Positions 1 through 6,494 of a stretch of 64,000 nt of DNA are shown here, piece after piece. Within the stretch, counting starts at the first letter, position 1; each line of letters begins with the position of its first letter. The position numbers were made by a program, and so were the translations under genes. The notes below the pieces were generated by a model, which saw only the letters and a program-made list of their open reading frames with translations, ran no database searches and was not told the origin of the DNA. The DNA is taken from the NCBI RefSeq assembly GCF_040049255.1, contig NZ_JBDZDR010000001.1, positions 372,001 through 436,000 on the forward strand, read 5' to 3'. The stretch comes from Pseudaminobacter sp040049255. GTDB lineage: Bacteria > Pseudomonadota > Alphaproteobacteria > Rhizobiales > Rhizobiaceae.

Positions 1-2
1 GC

Positions 3-395
3 CAGGCAGCCAAGATCTGCAACAACATGATCCTCGGCATCTCGATGATCGGCGTGGCCGAAGCCTTCGTGCTGGCCGAAAAGCTCGGCCTGTCGCACCA
101 GGCGCTGTTCGACGTCGCGTCCACTTCGTCCGGCCAGTGCTGGTCGCTGACCACCTATTGCCCGGTGCCGGGGCCGGTGCCCTCCTCGCCGGCCAATCGC
201 GAGTACAAGCCCGGCTTTGCGGCGGCGCTGATGCTGAAGGACCTGAAGCTGGCGCAGGAAGCCGCGCAGGGCGCCGGCGCCGTCACGCCGCTCGGGGCGG
301 AGGCCGCGCAGCTCTACGCCCTGTTCAACGCGCAGGGCCAGGGCGGCGCCGACTTCTCGGGCATCATCAACTTCCTGCGCGGAAGCGGCGCATAA
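3..395 (+). CDS. mmsB: 3-hydroxyisobutyrate dehydrogenase, C-terminal part (5' truncated by window)
   Basis: C-terminal 130 residues of an NAD-dependent beta-hydroxyacid dehydrogenase that oxidises 3-hydroxyisobutyrate to methylmalonate semialdehyde in valine catabolism. The frame is open from the first bases. It begins QAAKICNNM, which matches the all-helical C-terminal domain of the family, where the Lys and Asn of the K-x-x-N motif contribute to catalysis. Further family-like segments are AEAFVLAEKLG and a GFAAALMLKDLKLA stretch. The N-terminal Rossmann domain lies outside the window. The gene ends with TAA and is followed by an AT-rich intergenic stretch. MmsB is the likeliest member; tartronate semialdehyde reductase and GarR-like enzymes share this domain, but the CNNM context and the C-terminal length favour MmsB. 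Confidence 0.88.
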   Translation, partial: QAAKICNNMILGISMIGVAEAFVLAEKLGLSHQALFDVASTSSGQCWSLTTYCPVPGPVPSSPANREYKPGFAAALMLKDLKLAQEAAQGAGAVTPLGAEAAQLYALFNAQGQGGADFSGIINFLRGSGA

Positions 396-469
396 GCACG
401 GCCCGACTTTTCCATCCGAAAGTCGCGAAAAAGATACAAATTTAGGTTTAATTAAGCTCTCGCTAACCA

Positions 470-662
470 CGCGGTAACGATGTGCCGCTAGAACGATGTG
501 CAGGCGGACAACGCAGCCGCCAACCGCTCCGGATCAGGTCTTGCGTACCGGAGCCGTTACCTTCGCAGCGTATCTGGGTGGCGAAGGGCCATGCGTATCT
601 ATGGCAAAGCCGTGCTCTTCCGACCAGCGGAGGACGCGGTTTTTGCCTTTTCAATTTTTTCA
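470..662 (+). ncRNA. Candidate structured small RNA or leader in a gene-free stretch
   Basis: The 313-base gap between mmsB and the next gene (396-708) has no convincing ORF. On the + strand it holds four consecutive hairpins: GCTCCGG (526-532) with CCGGAGC (548-554); CCTTCGC (560-566) with GCGAAGG (581-587); GCCAT (588-592) with ATGGC (601-605); and a 7-bp stem (616-622 with 628-634, one U-G pair). T-rich sequence follows at 640-660, so the last stem could act as an intrinsic terminator. I recognise no known RNA family. The alternative is simply a long terminator region for mmsB. The stems were found by eye, so this is tentative. Confidence 0.33.
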
Positions 663-708
663 AGGCTTCCCGAGCCAGCCCCTGTTCCCCGACGGCAGAG
701 TCCGATGC

Positions 709-1119
709 TCAGTCGCGCGGCTGGAATTTTTCGTCCACAGGCGGACGCAAGGCGTTGGCGAGCCGGTTGGTCTCATTGGCCATGCCGACAACCGCCAGCA
801 GCTCCATCAATTCGGCTTGGCTCATGCCCTTGGCCCGCGCCGAGGCGGTGTGCGAATAGGTGCAGTATTCGCAACCGTTGGTCGCCGAGACGGCGATGTA
901 GATCATATCCTTGACGAGAGGATCGAGCGCGCCGGGTGCCATCACGTCGCGCAGCGTTTCCCAGGTGCGCTTGAGCAGCGCCGGGTCATGCGCCAAAACC
1001 TTCCAGAAGTTGTTGATCCAGTCGACATTACGGGTTCGCATGATGTCGTCATAGACGGCTCGGACCTCGTCGCTTGCCGCCTCGTATTCGATCAGGGGAA
1101 CGATTGGCTTGCCGCTCAT
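709..1119 (-). CDS. Carboxymuconolactone decarboxylase / AhpD-like family protein
   Basis: A 136-residue protein of the CMD/AhpD-like fold. The CEYCTYSHTAS segment carries the C-x-x-C pair and the following His that form the redox or proton-relay centre in alkylhydroperoxidase D-like proteins. The sequence before it (LVKDMIYIAVSATNG) is the usual helix. The substrate is unknown; many such proteins are small peroxidases or act on lactones. GGGAGG lies just upstream of the ATG at 1119 and fixes the start. It follows the class III aminotransferase gene by about 60 bases on the same strand, so the two are probably co-transcribed. The Pfam-level family is clear, the function is not. Confidence 0.82.
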   Translation of the reverse strand: MSGKPIVPLIEYEAASDEVRAVYDDIMRTRNVDWINNFWKVLAHDPALLKRTWETLRDVMAPGALDPLVKDMIYIAVSATNGCEYCTYSHTASARAKGMSQAELMELLAVVGMANETNRLANALRPPVDEKFQPRD

Positions 1120-1178
1120 GAAACGCCTCCCGGAAGTGAAACGGGCGCGGAGGAGTTCCGCGCCCGTCGTTGGACAAA

Positions 1179-2561
1179 TTACTTGGCCTTGCTCAGGTCG
1201 GCCAAGGCGAGATCGAGTGCCTTGGCGATGCGGTCGCCCGCCATGTCGATGGTCTCGCGGGTCCAGATCAGCGGCGGCGAGAGGATCATGGAATCGCCGG
1301 TGGCGCGCATCATCATGCCCTGCGCAATCGCGTGGTCGCGGACGACGACGGCCGCGCTGCCTTCCGGCTGGAAGCGCTCGCGCGTGGCCTTGTCCTTCAC
1401 GATCTCGATCGCGCCCATCAGGCCGAAGCTGCGCACTTCGCCCACCAGCGGGTGGTCGGAGATGCGCTCCTGGAGCATTTTTGCGAAATACGGGCCGGTG
1501 TCGTTCTTCACCCGCTCGATCAGGCCCTCGCTCTCGATGATCTCGAGGTTCTTCAGCGCCACCGCGCAGGCCACCGGGTGACCCGAATAGGTGTAGCCAT
1601 GGTAGAACTCGCCGCCCTTCTCGACCAGCGTCTTGGAGATGCGGTCGCCGACCAGCAGCGCCGACAGCGGCTGATAGCCGGAGGTCAGCGCCTTGGCCGT
1701 GGTGATGGTATCGGGCTCGATGCCCATCGACTGCGCGGCGAACCACTCGCCGGTGCGGCCATAGCCGGTGATGACCTCGTCGAGCATCAGGAGCACGTCG
1801 TATTTGCGGCAGATGCGCTGCACTTCCGGCCAGTAGCTTGCCGGCGGGATCTTCACGCCGCCAGCGCCCATGATCGGCTCGCCGATGAAGGCGGCGACGT
1901 TTTCGGCGCCGGCCTCCAGAATGGCGTCCTCCACAGCCTTGGCCGCGCGCAAGCCGAAGTCGTGGTCGCTCTCGCCCGGCAGCGCCAGGCCATAGGAATA
2001 GGGCGGCATCACGTGGACGATGTTGGGCACCGCGCCGCCCAGTTGCTCGTGCATGCCTTCCATGCCGCCCAGCGACGTGCCGGCAACCGTGGAGCCGTGA
2101 TAGGCCATGTTGCGCGAGATGATGATGTTCTTCTGCGGCTTGCCTTCCAGCGCCCAGTAGTGGCGCACGAGGCGAAGCGCGGTGTCGTTCGATTCCGAAC
2201 CCGACGAGCCGTAAAACACCTGGTTGATGTGCTTGGGCGCGATTTCCGCCAGCTTCTTGGAGAGCAGCACCGGGGTGGGCGTCGCGCAGCGGAAGAAGGA
2301 GTTGTAGTAGGGCAGCTCCTTCATCTGCTCGTAAGCTGCTTCGGCCAGCTCGTGGCGGCCATAGCCGATGTTGACGCACCACAGGCCGGCCATGCCGTCG
2401 AGCAGCGCGTGACCTTCGGAATCATAGATGAACGGCCCGTCGGCGCGCACGATCATGCGCGTGCCGGCAGCACGCAGGTCCTTGTGGTCGGTGAACGGGT
2501 GCAGATAGTGTGCGGCGTCGATCGCTTGCAGCTGCGAAAGCGAAAAGTTCTGGTAAGTCAT
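1179..2561 (-). CDS. Class III (omega) aminotransferase
   Basis: A 460-residue PLP-dependent fold-type I aminotransferase of subgroup III. Visible landmarks are the N-terminal GMAGLWCVNIGYG segment, GSSGSESNDTALRL for phosphate binding, LMLDEVITGYGRTG with the cofactor-contacting Asp, and the Schiff-base lysine in TAKALTSGYQPLSA. These enzymes move an amino group from an omega-amine or beta-amino acid such as beta-alanine, putrescine or 4-aminobutyrate to pyruvate or 2-oxoglutarate; the exact donor cannot be read from sequence. The start at 2561 gives the family's usual MTYQNFS-type beginning; an upstream extension to 2672 looks non-coding. It heads a two-gene unit with the AhpD-like gene and lies near a valine-catabolism gene, compatible with beta-amino acid or amine breakdown. 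Confidence 0.88.
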   Translation of the reverse strand: MTYQNFSLSQLQAIDAAHYLHPFTDHKDLRAAGTRMIVRADGPFIYDSEGHALLDGMAGLWCVNIGYGRHELAEAAYEQMKELPYYNSFFRCATPTPVLLSKKLAEIAPKHINQVFYGSSGSESNDTALRLVRHYWALEGKPQKNIIISRNMAYHGSTVAGTSLGGMEGMHEQLGGAVPNIVHVMPPYSYGLALPGESDHDFGLRAAKAVEDAILEAGAENVAAFIGEPIMGAGGVKIPPASYWPEVQRICRKYDVLLMLDEVITGYGRTGEWFAAQSMGIEPDTITTAKALTSGYQPLSALLVGDRISKTLVEKGGEFYHGYTYSGHPVACAVALKNLEIIESEGLIERVKNDTGPYFAKMLQERISDHPLVGEVRSFGLMGAIEIVKDKATRERFQPEGSAAVVVRDHAIAQGMMMRATGDSMILSPPLIWTRETIDMAGDRIAKALDLALADLSKAK

Positions 2562-2768
2562 GGGATTGTCCCTTCCAGTTGAATCATTCCGGCAAGGCCG
2601 GTCGTGTGTTTCAGCGGAAGAAGGACGGCGGCGAATAGCCGATGCGCGCGCACAGGCGCAAAAGCTCCGCATGCCGTGTACGCGGCGAAGGCGTCACGGC
2701 AATCAGATGCGCGCAGGAAATGCGGTTTGGAACCATCGCGCAAATCTAAACGAGGCGGGGGCAGATTT

Positions 2769-3947
2769 TCAACCCTCGTTTCCGCGTTGCCAGGCACGGA
2801 AGCAGGCGAAGCCGATCAGCACGACGCAAAGCGCACCCAGCAAGACCGGCAGGCCCTGCACGCCGATGAACTGCATGATGCTGCCCGCGCCCGGCGGCCC
2901 GGCAATGCCGCCCAGGCCCCACATCAGCCCGAAGGCGGCATTTCCGGTCACCAGCATCGAGCCGGTGAAACGGTTGCCGAGCTCGATCAGCGCCATGGTG
3001 TAGATGCCGTAGGAAACGGCGCCGAGCACGAACAGCATCGGCCAGATTGCCGGAGTTTCGATCAGCGCCGGCAGCAGCGCCGCACCTATCAGGCTCAGCA
3101 CCGCGCAGGCGATCATCACGGCACGGGCGGTGAAGCGCTCTGCCAGAAGTCCAAGCGGAATCTGCAGTGCGATATTGCCCGCGATCATGGTGGCAAGCAG
3201 CGCCGCCATGACGCGTTCGGCGATCTCGTAGCTGGCGCCGTAGACCGGCAGCAGCGCCAGCGCGCTCTGTTCGAAGGCGGCGGAAACGACGACCGCCAGA
3301 AGCAGCGCTGGCGCATGCCGGACAAAGCGGGACAGCGGCGTGTGGCCACTGCCGTCGATCATCGAAGGCAAGCGCGGGGCGATGATCGCCAGGCAGACGG
3401 CGCAGGTCAGAAAGGCCGTGATGCCGATGGCGAAAGGAGGCCAGCCAGCGGTGCCCACCACCATGAGGCTGAACGGCCCCGCCGCGAACCCCGCGCCGAT
3501 GATTGCCGTATAGACGCCCATCAGCCTGCCTCGCCGTGACGGCGGGGCAAGCGAAAGCATCCAGACCTCGCTGAGCACATAGAGCGGGTCGATGACAATG
3601 CCGATGAGGAAGCGCAGCACAAACCAGGCGAACGCGTTCTGCAGCAGGCCCACCAGCAGGAACAGCGCGCCCGCCGCCAGCGCGCAACTGACAACGATGC
3701 GCCGCGCCCCCACCTTCTGCACCAGCAGCGGCACGAAGGGCGCAGACACGATGAGGCCGAGCGGCGTCATGGCCGCCGACAGGCCGATCAGCGCCGGCGG
3801 CATGCCCTGCTTCTGCATCAGGAAGGTGAAAAGCGGATAGCTGAGCCCCTGCGCGAGGGCGAAGACCGAGACGGTGGCGATGACGCCGAGAATCGGCACC
3901 CATGGCACGTCCGCAGACAGCTGAGTTTTGTTGCGAACGACGTCCAT
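2769..3947 (-). CDS. Major facilitator superfamily transporter
   Basis: A 392-residue inner-membrane protein with about 12 hydrophobic segments, for example VPILGVIATVSVFALAQG and a later LLLAVVVSAAFEQSALALL. The cytoplasmic loop 2-3 carries the MFS signature as QKVGARRIV, and an RRGRLMG loop follows helix 4. It resembles the YcaD/'MFS_1' group, whose substrates are mostly undefined. GGAGGGGGAAGC immediately before the ATG at 3947 supports that start; an alternative ATG at 3965 has a poorer ribosome site. It is divergent from the MttB-type gene starting at 4180, across a 232-base region, so the two may share regulation. Export or uptake of an amine is possible but unproven. Confidence 0.82.
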   Translation of the reverse strand: MDVVRNKTQLSADVPWVPILGVIATVSVFALAQGLSYPLFTFLMQKQGMPPALIGLSAAMTPLGLIVSAPFVPLLVQKVGARRIVVSCALAAGALFLLVGLLQNAFAWFVLRFLIGIVIDPLYVLSEVWMLSLAPPSRRGRLMGVYTAIIGAGFAAGPFSLMVVGTAGWPPFAIGITAFLTCAVCLAIIAPRLPSMIDGSGHTPLSRFVRHAPALLLAVVVSAAFEQSALALLPVYGASYEIAERVMAALLATMIAGNIALQIPLGLLAERFTARAVMIACAVLSLIGAALLPALIETPAIWPMLFVLGAVSYGIYTMALIELGNRFTGSMLVTGNAAFGLMWGLGGIAGPPGAGSIMQFIGVQGLPVLLGALCVVLIGFACFRAWQRGNEG

Positions 3948-4179
3948 GCTTCCCCCTCCGTGCATGCCCTGCTCTTCCCGAACGCGCCACCCTAGCGCCC
4001 CGCGCCCCCGTCTGGATGCTCCAGGGCTGGGCGATCGACCGGACAGGCGGAATTGCGACCTCCCTGCCCGCTGGCATGTCGCTTTGCTCGCGCTAATGGT
4101 CGTCGCATCCGCAATCAAGGCGAAAACCGCGGTCCATTATGCGGCTCTACCGCGCATTGCCATTGCCGTGAGGACCACG

Positions 4180-5757
4180 ATGACCGCCGCCCTCTATCCA
4201 GCAGAACCCGCGCCCGCCCACGAACGCTCCCGCCGTGGCGGCCGCGCGGGCAAACGCGCCGGCGGCTCGGCCGCTTTCGAGCAGCCGCCGTTCATGCAAC
4301 TGCGCATACCGTTCGAGCCCACGCGTATAGTCTCCGACGACGAGCTGGAAGCGATTCACCTCGCCTCGCTGCGTGTGCTGAAGGAAATCGGCGTCGACGT
4401 GCTGCATGACGAAGCCCGGGCGATCATGAAGCGCCACGGCGCCGATGTGCGCGAGGGTTCCGAGCGCGTGCGCTTCGACGCCGACATGATCCTGGAACTG
4501 ATTTCGCACGCGCCGCCGGAATTCACGCTGCATGCCCGCAACCCCGCGCACAATGTGCAACTCGGCGGCAACAACCTCGTCTTCTCGCAGGTGGCATCCG
4601 CCCCAAACTGCTCCGATCTCGACCGGGGCCGGCGGGCCGGCAACCAGGTGGATTTTCGCAATCTGGTGAAGCTCGGCCAGATGCACAACATCCTTCACGT
4701 CACAGGCGGCTATCCGGTCGAGCCGGTGGACCTGCATCCCTCCATCCGGCACCTGGAGTGCCTGCGCGACTTCGTGCTGCTGACCGACAAGGCTTTCCAC
4801 GCCTATTCGCTGGGCCGGGAGCGCAATCTGGACGGCATCGAGATTTGCCGCATCGGCCGCGGGGTGCCGATGGAGCAGTTCGTGGAAGAGCCCTCGCTGC
4901 TTACCATCATCAACACCAACTCGCCGCTGAAGCTCGACATTCCGATGATGGAAGGCATCATTCAGATGTCCTCGCATGGGCAGGTGGTCATCGTCACGCC
5001 GTTTACGCTGGCCGGCGCCATGGCGCCCGTCACCGTGGCCGGCGCGCTGGTGCAGCAGAACGCCGAGGCGCTTGCCGGCATTGCCTTCACCCAGATGGTA
5101 AGGAAAGGCGCGCCGGTGGGCTATGGCGGCTTCACTTCCAATGTCGACATGAAGTCGGGCGCACCCGCCTTCGGAACGCCGGAATATATGAAGGCCCAGC
5201 TCGTGGGCGGCCAGCTCGCCCGGCGCTACAGAATCCCCTATCGCACCTCCAATGTCTGCGCCGCCAATGCGGTGGACGCGCAAGCGGCCTATGAAAGCGT
5301 GTTTTCGCTGTGGGGCTGCATCCAGGGCGGCGGCAATTTCATCAAGCATGCCGCCGGCTGGCTGGAGGGCGGCCTGACCTGCTCCTACGAGAAGACCATA
5401 CTGGACATCGACCTGCTGCAGATGGTGGCGGAATTCCTGACTCCGCTCGACGTGTCGGAGGATGCGCTGGCCATCGACGCTATCCGCGATGTCGGCCCCG
5501 GCGGCCACTTCTTCGGCACCGCGCATACGCAGGCGCGCTACAAGACCGCGTTCTATGCACCGGTCATCTCCGACTGGCGCAACTTCGAGACCTGGGCGGA
5601 GGCCGGATCGCCGACTGCGGTGGAGAAGGCCAATCGGGTCTGGAAGGAACGCCTGGCGAATTACGAGGAACCGCCGATCGACCCGGCCATCCGCGAGGAA
5701 CTCGACGCCTTCGTGGAAAAGCGCAAGGCCGAAGGCGGCGCTCCGACGGATTTTTGA
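4180..5757 (+). CDS. MttB-family corrinoid-dependent methyltransferase, non-pyrrolysine type (MttB1)
   Basis: A 525-residue protein of the trimethylamine methyltransferase superfamily. Characteristic segments include VLKEIGVDVLHDEAR, HARNPAHNVQLGG, LVKLGQM, the TPFTLAGAMAPVTVAGAL barrel strand, SGAPAFGTPEY, and GPGGHFFGTAHTQARY near the C-terminus. Members such as MtgB, MtpB and MtcB move a methyl from a quaternary amine (glycine betaine, proline betaine, carnitine) to Co(I) of a corrinoid protein. The reading frame is continuous, so no amber-encoded pyrrolysine is used, unlike true trimethylamine MttB. The N-terminal 30 residues are Arg/Gly-rich (RSRRGGRAGKRAGG). GAGG lies 8 bases before the ATG. 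No corrinoid protein gene adjoins it, so it would have to use the carrier at 19.5 kb. Substrate unknown. Confidence 0.9.
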   Translation: MTAALYPAEPAPAHERSRRGGRAGKRAGGSAAFEQPPFMQLRIPFEPTRIVSDDELEAIHLASLRVLKEIGVDVLHDEARAIMKRHGADVREGSERVRFDADMILELISHAPPEFTLHARNPAHNVQLGGNNLVFSQVASAPNCSDLDRGRRAGNQVDFRNLVKLGQMHNILHVTGGYPVEPVDLHPSIRHLECLRDFVLLTDKAFHAYSLGRERNLDGIEICRIGRGVPMEQFVEEPSLLTIINTNSPLKLDIPMMEGIIQMSSHGQVVIVTPFTLAGAMAPVTVAGALVQQNAEALAGIAFTQMVRKGAPVGYGGFTSNVDMKSGAPAFGTPEYMKAQLVGGQLARRYRIPYRTSNVCAANAVDAQAAYESVFSLWGCIQGGGNFIKHAAGWLEGGLTCSYEKTILDIDLLQMVAEFLTPLDVSEDALAIDAIRDVGPGGHFFGTAHTQARYKTAFYAPVISDWRNFETWAEAGSPTAVEKANRVWKERLANYEEPPIDPAIREELDAFVEKRKAEGGAPTDF

Positions 5758-5782
5758 GCCGATGATGGTGGCGGCAAATCGA

Positions 5783-6038
5783 CCCCCACTCCGGTCGGCT
5801 GCGCCGACCACCTCTCCCCCGATCGACGGGGGAGAGGAAGGGCGCGAGCTTGCCGAACCTGTCTCGTTTCCGCTCTCTCCGGAAGGGGGAGAGGAAGGGC
5901 GCGAGCTCGGCAAACCTGGCTCCTTTCCTTTCTGTTCGGAAGGTGGGGAGGAAGGGCGAGAGGCCGCCGAACCTGGCTCCTTTCCTCTCCCTCCGGAGGG
6001 GGGAGAGGTGGCGACGCGAAGCGGCGACGGAGTGGGGG
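5783..6038. repeat. Composite intergenic palindromic repeat with internal 57-bp tandem units
   Basis: The element is bounded by inverted termini, CCCCCACTCCG at the left and CGGAGTGGGGG at the right, each followed inward by CACCTCTCCCCC or its complement. Inside, units of about 57 bases repeat (each ending GGCAAACCTG or GCCGAACCTG and containing GGAAGGG..GAGAGGAAGGGCG). The same outer ends occur around 31605-31736, and a shorter relative sits at 59208-59261. It resembles the short interspersed palindromic elements common between genes in Mesorhizobium-like genomes. Apparent open frames across it are artefacts of the repeat. Confidence 0.8.
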
Positions 6039-6490
6039 AAGGCATCGATGCAACCCGCAGCCGCCGCAAGCAAGGAACAACCATTCGCGCCCGCAGACTT
6101 CGCCAGGGTGGCAATCAAGCCGAAGCTCTTCTTTGGCTTGAGCTGAAGAACAGAAAGCTTGGTGGCTATCGTTTCACGCGCCAACTGCCGATTGGCCCTT
6201 ATTTTGCGGATTTCGCCTGCCGCGAGCGGTGGCTCGTCATCGAAATCGACGGATCACAGCACGCAGACAGCGCCCACGACCGCGTCCGCGACGAATTCAT
6301 GCGAGCACAAGGCTATTCCGTCCTGCGCTTCTGGAACACCGACGTCCTCAAGCACCGCGCGTCCGTCTGCGAAACCATCCTCGCTGCCCTCGACGGCCGG
6401 CTTGCCGAGAACGTCAACGCGTTCGACCTGCGCTTCGTGTTTGCACAGCAATTGAATTCCCGACCCACTTCTTTCAACCAAGAGATCTAA
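6032..6490 (+). CDS. DUF559 domain protein, Vsr-like endonuclease fold
   Basis: A protein of about 150 residues. It contains QAEALLWLELKNRKLGGYRF, then FTRQLPIGPYFADF, then WLVIEIDGSQH, and ends with the YSVLRFWNTDVL segment typical of DUF559. The Asp of ADF and the E-x-D of IEIDG fit the PD-(D/E)xK nuclease core related to very-short-patch repair enzymes. No biological role is established. The start is uncertain: the GTG at 6032 falls inside the right arm of the repeat at 5783-6038, and no ATG in frame lies between it and the conserved domain. It ends five bases before the FAD oxidase gene at 6495. Its position between MttB1 and that oxidase suggests it arrived with the repeat. Confidence 0.68.
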   Translation: MGEGIDATRSRRKQGTTIRARRLRQGGNQAEALLWLELKNRKLGGYRFTRQLPIGPYFADFACRERWLVIEIDGSQHADSAHDRVRDEFMRAQGYSVLRFWNTDVLKHRASVCETILAALDGRLAENVNAFDLRFVFAQQLNSRPTSFNQEI

Positions 6491-6494
6491 GCCC

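Noticed and set aside
1170..2582. Long open frame on the plus strand opposite the class III aminotransferase
   Set aside because: It is antisense to a clear PLP enzyme and its translation shows only low-complexity His/Ala/Gly/Arg composition without any domain.
5462..6031. Extension of the DUF559 protein upstream through the repeat
   Set aside because: The upstream residues are translated tandem repeat units (GGEEGREL-type) and overlap the end of MttB1, so they are not part of the protein.
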